A stretch of DNA of 64,000 bases from Elephas maximus indicus (lineage: Eukaryota > Chordata > Mammalia > Proboscidea > Elephantidae), in contig NC_064831.1 in NCBI RefSeq assembly GCF_024166365.1, positions 25,782,768 to 25,846,767 on the forward strand. Reading direction: 5' to 3'. Of this stretch, positions 25,201-37,261 are shown piece after piece. The notes under the pieces are model-generated. The model was not told the origin of the DNA. It ran no database searches and worked only from the letters and a program-made list of their open reading frames with translations. A program made the position numbers and the translations under genes. The first letter of the stretch is position 1, and each line of letters begins with the position of its first letter.

Positions 25201-26885
25201 TCTTTGTTCTTTGACTTATTCTGTGTTTTGCCTGATCTTGTTTCTGATGTCTTTGAAAAGTTCTGCATATTAACCTTTTGTATTCTACATCTGGTAATTC
25301 CAGGAATACATCTTCATCTGGGAGAGTCCCTGATTCTTTGTTTTGGGAGTTTATTGAAGCAATCATGGTCTGCTTCTTTATGTGATTTTATATAGACTGT
25401 TGTCTCTGAGCCATCTAAAAGTTAGTGAATTTATTTTGTTTGCTCACTGTGTCCTAGTTTCTTGCTTTGTTTTGCTTTGATATACCCAAATAGGCTACTA
25501 GAGTAAGCTAACTTGATTATTGGAGCCTTTGAAGCACTAATGTCCTATGGCCAGATAGCTAGAGCTGTAACCAGGTATATGAGCCTAGGAGTCCATTCAC
25601 TATTCTTGTATAGATTCAGCTTAGGTGTCCTGATAGTTGGTCACCTAGTGTGTGGTGTAGGCTGTCACCTACTATCTTAGAGAAGCAGTGGTGAGTGGTG
25701 TAGGCACAGGTTTCTGGTAGCAGGGGACCACATTCTGAGGAAGGCAGGGGGCTGACAACCTCCCCCCAAGTGTCTGTGAGGAAGGCACGACGCTGTTCTC
25801 TACAGCACTCTGGCGGCGGGGGGGGAGCTCTGCAGCCATACCAGAGGTACCAAATGGTTTTACCTGTAAGGACTGGTAGGCACAACTTCTCCATGGAGCC
25901 CTTTTGTGGGTGGCTAGGTGGCGTGGTTGGAACCTCCAGTCCTCAGGCCCCTCCTGTGGGTAGGTGAAGGCCTTGATAGGCAGAGCCGTATCAAACTGCT
26001 CAAAATCTGCCTCTCCATTGCACAGCTGAAACAGTTACATTCTGGCTTTAAACAGATTCACCCGTGCGATATAATAGCCAGGTCCTATCTGATGCAGTCG
26101 AGCTATCTAGATCCATACAGGGGTGAAAGAGAAACTCTGTGGATCACTTGTGCCAGGACTGGTGCCTCTTCTGCTTCTGCTGAATTTCCTGATTAGGGGA
26201 GTCGGCAGAATAGTTTTCCCCTGTTTGTTAATCTGTTCCTTCTCCAAGGCCAGGAGAAGGGTTCAGGGAGTGCAGTAGGACCTAACTCAGGCCCAGTGAA
26301 AGCAAGTGTTAATGGAGCCAGCTAGGGCAGAGGAAGCATGGATCAGATAGATAGGATAGAGCTCTTAAAAAAGTACAAGCTATTGGATCCAAGCACTAAA
26401 TTAGACAAAATCACTTATCTTGCATCGAAAGCGCTGTTTTATCTCAGATTCCAGAGGCGTGAGTAGCCTGTGTGCGCTGGCTGGGTCCTCACCAAGATCG
26501 CCCCATGCTTGCCTTGTTTCGCTGAAGCTGCTGCATCTTAAACGCCATGGCCTGCCCTGCTACAGACACACCATAGGGTCAGGGGTGCTCCACTTTGCTT
26601 GCCTTCTTTTGCTGAAGCAGCCGTGTCCCCAAAAACTACCATCAGCCCCACCGCAGCAGTGCCAAGGAATTAGGGCTGAGGCGTTGCCACAGGCTTTGCA
26701 ACTCCTTGCTGCTTCTGCATCATCTGTCCCTCCCCTGTCACTCAGTCCAATTTCTTACCTTTGCCTTTGATGCTCAGGATTCCTAGTTTGTCATATATAC
26801 AATTGACTCACTTGCTTTTTTTCGGGTCTTTGTTGGAAGAGGGATCATAGAAAGCATCAGACTACTCTGCCACCTTGGCCCCGCC
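19229..26885 (-). mobile_element. L1 retrotransposon, apparently full length, 7.66 kb
   Basis: Flanked by TCTTTTGATTT at 19218-19228 and 26886-26896, with the T-run of the tail at 19229. The 5' end reads GAGGCGGGGCCAAGGTGGC on the minus strand, the classic L1 start, followed by a 1.5-kb GC-richer 5' UTR. ORF1 starts at 25367 (MIASINSQNKES...) and is broken; a piece with IGVPEQGGITENTERIVEDF lies at 24680-24943. ORF2 spans roughly 23985 to 20208 with stops and shifts. Its start codon appears changed (AAAATTACAG against AAAATGACAG in the copy at 6076). Both ORFs are dead. It interrupts an RTE element of the same orientation. Confidence 0.92.
26860..26885 (-). promoter_or_regulatory. L1 5' end with altered YY1-type site
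   Basis: Mammalian L1 5' ends usually carry CCAAGATGGC, a YY1 site that places the transcription start. Here it reads CCAAGGTGGC, one substitution in the core, which probably weakens binding. Confidence 0.55.
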
Positions 26886-29544
26886 TCTTTTGATTTCTGG
26901 ACTGATGCTTCCATGGCTGTTGATTGTGGATCCAAATAAAATGAAATCCTTGACAACTTCAATCTTGTCTCTGTTTACCATGAAGTTGCTTATTGGTCCA
27001 GTTGTGCAGTTTTCTGTTTGCTTTATGTTGAGGTGTAATCTTTACTGAGGCTGTCGTCTTTGATCTTCATTAGTAAGTGCTTCAAGTCCTCTTCACTTTC
27101 AGCAAGCAAGATTGTGTCATTTGCATAACACAGATTGTTAATGAATCTTCCTCCAATCTTGATGCCCCATTCTTCTTCAAGTAGTCCACCTTCTCAGATT
27201 ATTTGCTCAGCACACAGATTGAATAGGTATGGTGAAAGGATACAATCCTGATGCACACCTTTCTTGACTTTAAACCATGCAGTATCCCCTTCTTCTGTTC
27301 ATATGATTGCCTCTTGATCCATGTACAGATTCCTCATGTGCACAATTAAGTGTTCGGGAATTCCCATTCCACGCAATGTTATCCATAATTTGTCATGATC
27401 CACACAGTTCAATGCATTTGCACAGTCAATAAAACACAGGTAAACATCTTTCTGGTAGTCTCTGCTTTGAACCAGCACCCATTTTACACCAGCAATGATA
27501 CCCCTGGTTCCATACCCTCTTCTAAATCTGGCTTGAATTTCTGGCAGTTCCTGGTAGATGTACTGCTGCAGGCACTTTTGAATGACCTTCAGTAAAACTG
27601 TGCTTGCATTTGATATTAATGATAAAAAAAATAATAATGATAGCATTCTATAATTGCTGCATTCGGTTGGATCACCTTTCTTGGGAAGAGGCATAAATAC
27701 GGATCTCTTCCAGTTGAATGGCCAGGTAGCTGTCTTCCAAATTTCTTGGCACAGATGAGTGAGCTCTTTCAGCACTGCATCTGTTTCTTGAAACACCTCA
27801 ACTGGTATTCCGTCAAATCCTGGAGCCTTATTTTTCGAAAATGCCTCCAGTGCAGCTCGGACTTCTTCCTCCAGTACCACTGGTTCCTGCTCAGATGGTA
27901 CCTCCTGAAATGAATGAACATAGACCAGTTCTTTTTGATACAGTGACTGCGTATTCCTTCCATCTTCTTTTGATGCTTCCTGAGTTGTTTAATATTTTCC
28001 GTATAGAATCCTTCAATAACGCAATTCAAGGCTTGAATTTTTTCTTCAGTTCTTTCAGCTTGAGAAATGCAGAGTGTGTTCTTCCCTTTTGGTTTTCAAT
28101 CTCCAAGTCTTTGTTTTCTTGAGCTTCCTTTTGAAATCTCCCGTACAACTCTTTTACTTCATCATTTCTTCCTTTCACTTTAGCTACTGGATGTCCAAGA
28201 GCAAGTTTCAGAGTCCCTTCTAGTATCCGTTTTGGTCTTATATTTCTTTCCTATCTTTTTAATGGCCTCTTGCTTTTTTCATGTATGATGTCCTTGATGT
28301 CATTCCACAACTCATCTGGTCTTCAGTCATTAGTGTTCAATGCATCAAATCTATTCTTCAGATGGTATCTAAATTCAGGTGGTATATACTCAAGGTTGTA
28401 CTTTGGCTCTCATGGATTCGTACTAATTTTCTCCAGTTTCAATCTGAACTTGCATATGAGCAATTGATGGTCTGTTTCACAGTCAGCCTCTTGTTTTGTT
28501 CTGACTGATGATATTGAGATTTGCATTATCTCTTTCCACAGATGCAGTCGATTTGATTCCTGTGTATTCCATCTCGTGAGGTTCACGTGTATAGTAGCCA
28601 TTTATGTTGGTGAAAAAGGTATTTGTAATGAAGAAGTCATCGGTCTTGCAAAATTCTACCATGTGATCTCTGGCATCATTTCTACCACCAAAGCCCTATT
28701 TTCGAACTACCGATCCTTCTTCATTTCCAACTTTCACGTTCCAATTTCCAGTGATTACCAATGCATCCTGATTACACATTCAATCAATTTCAGACTGCAA
28801 AAGCTGGTAAAAATCTTCAATTTCCTTATCTTTGGCCTTAGTGGTTGGTGTGTAAATTTGAATAATATTTGTATTAACTGGTCTTCCTTGTAAGCGTATG
28901 GATATTATCCTATCACTGACAGCATTGTACTTTACGATAGACCTTGAAATGTTCTTTTTGACGATGAATGCAACATCATTGTTCTTCAATTTGTCATTTC
29001 TGGCACAGGAGACTGTATGATTGTCCAATTCATAATGGTCAATACCAGTCCATTTCAGCTCCCCAATCCCTAAGATATCAATGTTTACGAGCTCCATTTC
29101 ATTTTGACGACTTCCAATTTTCCTACATTCCAGGTTCCGATTATTCAATGGATATTTGCAGCTGTTTCTTCTCATTTTGAGTCATGCCACATCAGCAAAT
29201 GAAGGTCCCAAACGCTTGACTCCATCCACATCATTAAGGTCAACTATACTTTGAGGAGGCAGCTCTTCCCCAGTCGTCTTTTGAGTGCCTTCCAACCTGA
29301 GGGGCTCATCTTCCGGCACTATATCAAACAATGTTCTGCTGCTATTCATAAGGTTTTCGCTGGCTAAATCTTTTTAGAAGTAGACTGCCACGTCCTTCTT
29401 TGTAGTTTGTCTTAGTGTGCAAGCTCAGCTGAAACCTATTCGCCATGGATGACCCTGCTGGTATTTGAATTCTGATGGCCTAGCTTCCGGTATCAAAACA
29501 ACACGAAAGCCCCAGCTGTTGGACAAACTGAAAGACACATGAGG

Positions 29545-30048
29545 GACTAATGCCTAGGATATCAGTGTTCATGGGTTCTATTTCATTTTTGATGATTTCC
29601 AATTTTTCTAGATTCAGACTTTGTACATTCCAGGTTCCAATTATTAATGGATGCTTGCAGTTGTTTCATCTCATTTTGAGTCATGCCACATCAGCAGATA
29701 AAGGTCCCAAAAGCTTGATTCCATCCACGTCATTAAGGTTGACTCCACTTGGAGGAGGCACCTCTTCCCTAGTCATATCTTGAGTGCCTTCCAATCTGAG
29801 GGGCTCATCTTCAGCCAGTATATCATACAGTGTCCGGCTGCTGTTTATAAGGTTTTCACCGTCTTATTCTTTTCAGACATACACCACCAGGTCCTTCTTA
29901 CTAGTCTGTCTTAATCGGGAAGCTCGGCTGAAACCTGTCCAGCATGGGTGACCCTGCTGGCATTTCAATACTGGCAGCATAGTTTCTAGCATCACAGCAA
30001 CACAGAAGCGCCCACAGTGGAACAAACTGAGAGGCGCATGGGGATTAC
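29545..30048 (-). mobile_element. Second RTE 5' segment, tandem to the first
   Basis: Repeats the 29050-29535 sequence in the same orientation: GCCTAGGATATCAGTGTT, CATTTTGAGTCATGCCACATCAGC, TCCATCCACGTCATTAAGG, GAGTGCCTTCCAA, and an end GTGGAACAAACTGAGAGG. It carries only the first 500 bases or so of the element. Confidence 0.8.
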
Positions 30049-30284
30049 AGCATTTAGGTATCCAAAAACAAGAATTTAAAATATTTCAATAGCCCCCTCT
30101 TTGTGCTCTCTCTATACGCCACCATGAATAAAACACCTTTGTAGAAATAGAAGGACTTAAGAATGGTTACGAGGATCATCAACATCATTTATCGGAGCTG
30201 CTGAGAACTGCAGATCTGATGCTATGAAAATTCTCAACCCCTTCTGTCTGCCTGTGCCTCTCAGAGACTTTGCTGTTAACTGCT

Positions 30285-30590
30285 CACGTGGTTCCAAGTC
30301 ATGGCGACCCTGTATATAACAGAATGAAAAGTTGTCCGGTCCCATGCCACCTTCACAATCCTTGGCATTTTTGATTCTGGTCGGACGATATTATTTTCTG
30401 ATCCAGAGGGTTTTTATTGGCTAATTTTCAGAAGCAGATTACCAGGCCTTTCCTCCTAGTCTATCTTAGTCTGGAGGCTCCACTGAAACCTCCACTGGGT
30501 GACCCTGTGGGTACTTGAAATACTGGTGGCTTACCTTTCAGCATCATAGCAACATGCAGACCACTAAAGTACAAAAAAGTGATAAACAGG
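30285..30590 (-). mobile_element. RTE-related composite fragment (3' end joined to 5' end)
   Basis: 30285-30360 is the RTE 3' tail region (CAAGTCATGGCGACCC...CCATCCTCACAATC-like) and 30400-30590 is RTE 5' sequence (GCAGATTACCAGGCCTT, GTCTATCTTAGTCTGGAGG). The middle is missing, as in a deleted copy or a SINE built on RTE ends. Confidence 0.6.
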
Positions 30591-30607
30591 TGGTTACTCA
30601 CAGAGAC

Positions 30608-30823
30608 AAACCAAAAAGCCAAACCCGCTGAAATCAAGTCAATTCAGACTCAAAGCGACCCTATAAGACAGGGTAGAACTTCCCCACAAAGTTTCCAAGG
30701 CTGTAAATCTTTATGAAAGCAGACAGCTACATCTTTCTCCCACTTAGCAGGCTGGTGGGTTCCAATCGCCGACCTTCCATTTAACAGCCAAGCACTTTAC
30801 CACTGCACCACCAGGGCTCCCCT
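30608..30823 (-). mobile_element. AfroSINE-like SINE, long form
   Basis: Reverse copy with the extra GGCTGTAAATCTTTATG segment of the longer subfamily, ending ACCACCAGGGCTCC. Confidence 0.9.
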
Positions 30824-31019
30824 CACAGAGACTAGGCTCCATGAAATACCTGTCCATAAATAAATGCACCTTCAAGTGCTAGGGACTGTATCCCTGATAA
30901 TGAAATTAAACACTAGAGCCATATGTTTAAAACCTAAACTTCTTAATCTACCTGCAAAAAGAAAAAACATAGATTTTAAGAGATTTGGTTTATCACAACA
31001 TGATAAGCAGAACCTAAAA

Positions 31020-31240
31020 AGGTACCTACTGGATATGTTATTAGGAAGGACCAGCCCCTGGCGAAGGACATCATACTTGGTAAAGTGGAGGGTGAATGAA
31101 AAAAAGAACATTGATGAGATGGATTGACAACGATGGGCTCAAATATAGCAATGATAGTGAGGATGGCACCGTGTTTCATTCTGTTGTACACAGGGTTGCT
31201 ATGAGTTGGAACAGACTCAACAGCACCTAACAACAAGAAG
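31020..31240 (+). mobile_element. RTE LINE 3' end
   Basis: GGATATGTTATTAGGAAGGACC, CGAAGGACATCATACTTGG and CAACAGCACCTAACAACAAG match the 3' end of the other copies. Confidence 0.88.
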
Positions 31241-32434
31241 GTACTATTAGGTGAAGTGTCAGGAGATTTACACATGATGGTTGGCCAAAGACTCATGACA
31301 TTTTGAGGCAGAAGTAAAATGCCCACCAGCTCTCCTAAGCGCCAGTGCACACATGCACATCCATTCCCCAAACTCTGCTTTGGCCTCCTCTGTTCATACA
31401 CATGCTAGCACCACAGAGCCTCCTGTTTCCAGAGGAAGTGATGAGACTGCACACACATGGATGCAGAGGGAAAGCTGCTTGCTCACTGGAGCAGAACATA
31501 CAGAAGAGTGTTCACTGATGAAATGGTTCTCATTATTTAATTTTGGGGGGTTGGGGGCATGGGCGGGCAGTACATCCAGAGGGTTAGAGTCAAAGGGCCC
31601 AGAAATTCAGAAATGGAATGCCTCTTCTCTTCCCCACAACCTGCTCTGTTCCTGGCTGGTGACAATTAACCCTGGTGACGTAGTGGTTAAATGCTATGGC
31701 TGCTGACCAAGAGGTCGGCAGTTCGAATCCACCAGGTGTTCCTTGGAAACTCTAGGGGTCAGTTCTACTCTGTCCTATAGGGTCGCTGTGAGTCAGAATT
31801 GACTCGATGGCAGTGGGTTTGGTTTTTTTGGGGGGCCCTACCTCAAGGCTCTACGCCTCACAGGGCACCAAGGGCTGCTCCTACACCGCACGGATGCACA
31901 CATATTTGGGTTGCAACAATTTTACTTTTATGAGGCTGATTCCAGGGCTGATGCAGAAGTCCAAGATAAACCTGGGACACTGCCAAAAAATAATTCAAAA
32001 AAAAAGAAAAAGTACAGGAACCTGCTTAAGGCAGCTTCTAATAAACAAATCTGTGACAATTTGAGCAAGAAACTAAAAAAATACTAATATCCATTAGCCT
32101 ATTTTTTTTTATGCTGATAGAAACAATTTAGTAAGTAAATACAGTAGGGAGAAAGGAAAGCTATTCCAACGAATATAAAATGAATGCTAGGAACAGAAAA
32201 TCGCCATTTGGTAAACACCACAGTAATAATAGTTGCAAGTAATAATTATCAAAGGATCTAAAATTCATAGACAAAAAGTAAGACAAAAACAGAATATTTG
32301 TACAGTCTCAAAGCATCTCGCTATGCAAAACTTATTAATTACAAATAGTAAAATACTTAACTTTACACTGTGGATGATTGGAAGAAAACATCTTATACAC
32401 GAAAACAAAACAAAACAAAAACCCTTAATCCAAA
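31241..32434. other. Intergenic sequence downstream of the zinc-finger gene
   Basis: Only the SINE at 31667-31836 is recognised; the remainder is AT-rich. Confidence 0.5.
31667..31836 (+). mobile_element. AfroSINE-like SINE
   Basis: CCCTGGTGACGTAGTGG, GGCAGTTCGAATCC, TATAGGGTCGCTGTGAG and CAGTGGGTTTGGTTTTTT: one of the best preserved copies. Confidence 0.95.
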
Positions 32435-32450
32435 CACAAGATCAGTACAC

Positions 32451-32456
32451 TTTATT
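32451..32456 (-). terminator. Candidate polyadenylation signal of the zinc-finger gene
   Basis: AATAAA on the minus strand, about 350 bases past the stop codon and followed by GTGTACTGATC. It is the first canonical hexamer I noticed downstream; 32457-32806 would then be 3' UTR. No transcript support. Confidence 0.4.
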
Positions 32457-32806
32457 GCATGCCAATTATATCAATAAAAACGTTAAAAAACATGAAACCA
32501 CATATCCTCAAGGGTATGCACTGAAGCCTTATTTGTAATACCAAAAGATTCTAAGAAGGTAAAATTTAGTGTGGACTGAGAAAGTAAACATCCGATCAGC
32601 TGTTCATGTAACTGGAGAAATGATAATAAAGACAGCTGAACAGTTACCATGAAACTGTTCTTTCTTCCAGAGGCACAAAGTAACTTTAATGACCCTTTGA
32701 GTTTCTGTTGCTTTCTCAGTCACTGAGAACCTTTGTTCTCTAATCAGAGGCTTTTTTAGAAACTGGCTGTTTGAAATTACAGCACTACGAATGAAATAAT
32801 TCTTGC

Positions 32807-33932
32807 TTAAGGCCTCTCTCCACTGTGAATTATCATATGTTTAGTCAGGTATGAGGACCGATGAAAGGCTTTTCCACATGCCTTACATTCATAAGGCCTC
32901 TCTCCACTGTGAATTCTCACATGTTTAGTGAGGTGTGAGGAACGACGAAAGGCTTTCCCACATTCCTTACATTTATAAGGTCTTTCTCCACTGTGAATTC
33001 TCATATGTTTAGTGAGGTCTGAGGAATGATAAAAGGCTTTGCCACATTCTATACATTCATAAGACCTCTCTCCACTGTGAATTTTCATATGTTTAGTGAG
33101 GTATGAGGAACGATGAAAGGTTTTGCCACATTGCTTACATTCATAAGGCCTCTCTCCACTGTGAGTTCTTATATGTGCGGTGAGGTTTGATGGACAACTA
33201 AAGGCTTTGCCACATGTCTTACATTCATAAGGCCTCTCTCCACTGTGAGTTCTTACATGTGCTGTGAGGTGTGATGACCACCTAAAGGCTTTCCCACATT
33301 CCTTACATTCATAAGGCCTCTCTCCACTGTGAGTTCTTATATGTAGAGTGAGGTTTGATTGCCAACTAAATGCTTTGCCACATGTCTTACATTCGTAAGG
33401 CCTTTCTCCAGTGTGAATTCTTATATGTGCAGTGAGGTGTGATGGCCAACTAAAGGCTTTGCCACATTCCTTACATTTATAAGGTCTCTCTCCACTGTGA
33501 GTTCTCATATGTGTCTTGAGGGCTGAGAAGTGCCGAAAGGCTTTGCCACATTCCTTACATTCATAAGGCCTCTCTCCACTGTGATTCCTCATATGTGCCA
33601 TGAGGACTGAGAAGTGACGAAAAGCTTTTCCATATTCCTTACATTCATAGGGTTTCTCTCCAGTAAGAATTCTCACAGGAGTGCTGAGGTGAGAGGGACA
33701 ACTGCAGGCTTCTCCACATTCCTTATACTGAGAGGCATTGTATCCAGAGCGAGATGTGATAGGATGCTTAAACGATGCATGATCCATCAAGGATTGTCCA
33801 CACTCAAGGAATTCAGAAGGATATGCTTCCATAGGAGTTCTTTTGAGCACAGAAAGATTTAGAATCCAGCTGAAGGTCTGTCCACACTGATTGTCTTCAT
33901 TACTTTCACAGAGGTTTTCTACCATATGCCTT
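32807..33932 (-). CDS. Terminal exon: C2H2 zinc-finger array
   Basis: The exon follows TTTTAACAG on the minus strand and encodes 374 residues to a TAA stop. It opens RHMVENLCESNEDNQCGQTFS, a spacer typical of KRAB zinc-finger proteins. Two eroded finger remnants follow, one finger that lost its second cysteine (YECKEYGKAF), then nine canonical CX2C-X12-HX3H fingers. Helix residues at -1,2,3,6 of these nine are HSAT, WSHA, WSNL, WSHA, CSNA, RSYK, HSDK, RSHK and RSYK, a possible 27-bp DNA contact. Nearly all linkers read HSGERP rather than the usual HTGEKP. The last finger is whole and the stop falls directly after its linker. Expected role: nuclear sequence-specific repressor acting through the KRAB box. 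Clean frame through nine fingers argues for a working gene. Confidence 0.93.
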
Positions 33933-34230
33933 CTGTTAAAAATAGGCAGTACGCTGTTGGATATAAATTTGTTACCACTTTGCCATTACCAGACACAGTG
34001 AACATGTATGTTTTTGCCCTGAATTGCCTCATGTTTCACAGATTAAATCATCTGGTAGAGATGTTACCATTATTTTCATAATGTGTTTCTAAAATATGGG
34101 GATTTCTGATACTTGTACATAAGTGGAATATGTTTCAAATATCCAACATCTAACCCATATTTATGAAAATATTGTACAGTTAAAGTTCTGTGAATACATA
34201 ATATTAGAGCTGGTTTTATATACATATATA

Positions 34231-34346
34231 AGATTCCTGGATGACACAAAAAGTCTGTGCTCGCCTAGAACCTAAAGGTTGGTGGTTCAAACCCACCCAG
34301 CTGCACTGCCATGAGTTGGAACAGACTTGATGGCAGGAGGGTTGAG
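34231..34346 (+). mobile_element. SINE, internally deleted
   Basis: GATTCCTGGATGACAC, GGTTCAAACCCACCC, CATGAGTTGGAACAGAC. A (GT)n run at 34351-34370 follows. Confidence 0.75.
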
Positions 34347-34370
34347 ACGTGTGTGTGTGTGTGTGTGTGT
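34347..34370. repeat. (GT)n microsatellite
   Basis: Uninterrupted GT dinucleotides after the SINE tail. Confidence 0.95.
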
Positions 34371-34377
34371 ATTTATG

Positions 34378-34552
34378 AGTCATGGTGGTGCAGTGGTTAA
34401 GTGCTCAGCTGCTAACTGCAAGTTGGGTGGTTAAAACCCACCACGGGAGACAGATGTGACAGTCTGTTTCCATAAAGATTACAGCCTTGGAAACCCTATA
34501 GGGCAGTTCTACTCTGTCCTACAGGGTTGCTAGGAGTCAGAATCGACAGCAA
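34378..34552 (+). mobile_element. AfroSINE-like SINE, long form
   Basis: CATGGTGGTGCAGTGG to AGTCAGAATCGACAGC with AAGATTACAGCCTTGG. Confidence 0.9.
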
Positions 34553-34556
34553 TTAG

Positions 34557-34557
34557 T

Positions 34558-34588
<31 letters not shown>

Positions 34589-34590
34589 GT
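34557..34590. repeat. (AC)n(AT)n microsatellite
   Basis: ACACACACACAC followed by ATATATATATAT between two SINEs of opposite orientation, about 700 bases past the finger exon's splice acceptor (intron). Confidence 0.95.
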
Positions 34591-34792
34591 TGTTAGGTGC
34601 TGTTGAGTCAATTCCTGCTCATAGTGACCCCCTGTGACAGAGGAGAACTGCCCCACAGGGTTCTCTTGGCTGTAACTATTATAGAAGCAGACTGCAGGTA
34701 CTTCTCCCACAGAGCCACTGGGTAGGTTCGAACTGCCAATCTTTTGCTTAGCAGTCAAGTGCTAAATCATTTGTGCCACCTTGGCTCCTTAT
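34591..34792 (-). mobile_element. AfroSINE-like SINE, long form
   Basis: TTGTTAGGTGCTGTTGAGTC, CTTGGCTGTAACTATTATAG, TGTGCCACCTTGGCTCC. In an intron of the zinc-finger gene, tail to tail with the copy at 34378. Confidence 0.88.
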
Positions 34793-34874
34793 ATATATAG
34801 TAAATATTTTAATACCATGATGCCTTAAGACTCTCTCCTGAAGCACTGCTGTCTCTCGAGTGAATGACACTCAC

Positions 34875-35022
34875 CTTACATGTGTTTTCTGGTTATCTTG
34901 ATCTTCAACACCATGCAGTTTGCAGATTTCTCCAACCACAGAGGACCAGGTGTCACTCTTCATGAACTGTACTATCATATTTTCACTGGATTGCTTTGCT
35001 CCATCATTTATGTTTTGAGAAA
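34875..35022 (-). CDS. Linker exon between KRAB box and finger array
   Basis: This 148-bp exon lies between GGGTCAG (acceptor) and AAG/GTGAGT (strong donor) on the minus strand. Joined to the KRAB exon it reads V-VSQNINDG..., stays open for 48 codons, and its final AG joins the A of the next exon (AGA AGG CAT ATG), entering the finger ORF in frame. Wording such as SVSQ, a TWSSVVGE-like stretch and EDQDNQK resembles, from memory, the linker exons of the human chromosome 19p13.3 group ZNF555/ZNF556/ZNF57/ZNF77, so the gene probably belongs to that clade. The bases upstream of the chosen acceptor look like formerly coding sequence in another frame, suggesting that the exon start has moved (see findings). 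Orthology to one named gene is not claimed. Confidence 0.75.
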
Positions 35023-36554
<1,532 letters not shown>

Positions 36555-37261
36555 CTAAAACATCCCATATATTCTGGTTCAGCAAGGTATCATGTACTAC
36601 AAAGTGCATGAAACGAATGGTGAGGATGACAGTCCTGGGGAACTGAGATTTCATGGGGATTTGACACAAGGCTCTGTGTTCTACCAAGGCCTACTCTAAG
36701 GTTTAGCCATCAGCCGCATCCCTTCACTGTCCACATTCACTCACTTCCTCACTGACTGCATGCTGTCTCAGAGACTTAACAATACTTCCAACACAATAGA
36801 CTTATCTCTCCAGTTTGACTGTGGCCAATTCCAGTCTCATTCCTCTCTCTCTTTGTGGGCTAGAACAGTCAGAACACATAGCATAAATTAGAGAAAAGCT
36901 CTACAATGAAGCCTTATTCCCACCTTCAGATCACCTCTTTCTTCTGGGGGAAAAAAATGTTCGCTTCTTTGCACAGGACCCACCAGAATATTTAACAACA
37001 CATGAAGCACAGGGTGAAAGCAGGATGAGATATTAACAACTGGGAAACACTGCGGGACTGGCGGTTTTTCCTCTGGCCCCTCACTAGCCACAGGAGGCTC
37101 AGTGACCTGCACAAACTGGCAACCCATGTCCCTGAGTTTTTCTTAAAAAACTCCAAGTGAGTAAGAGCTGACAGAACCATCTGCTAAAAAGAGATTGTTT
37201 GGGGGAATTATGAATTTTTACATGTCTGTTCCCCCTTAGGCCTGTCAATTTGTCACACTGT
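36555..37261. other. Upstream intronic or flanking sequence of the zinc-finger gene
   Basis: No repeat or exon recognised. The 62-79-codon minus-strand ORFs at 36888-37180 lack a signature. Confidence 0.5.

Larger units (their letters stand above)
18686..29540 (-). mobile_element. Near-complete RTE LINE, split by an L1
   Basis: The 3' end is at about 18686 and the 5' end near 29540; the L1 at 19229-26885 divides it, leaving about 3.2 kb of RTE. The endonuclease segment (ILGIGELKWTG..., 28780-29175) and the reverse transcriptase segment (27299-27880; NKAPGFDGIPVE, YLCFIDCANALNCVDH) are readable but interrupted by stops and shifts. In this family one ORF carries an APE-type endonuclease and a reverse transcriptase. 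The catalytic FIDYAKAFD-type motif has become FIDCANALN. Confidence 0.9.
33933..34874 (-). other. Intron of the zinc-finger gene (linker exon to finger exon)
   Basis: GTGAGT at 34874 downwards to TTTTAACAG at 33933 on the minus strand. Holds three SINEs and two dinucleotide repeats. Confidence 0.75.
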
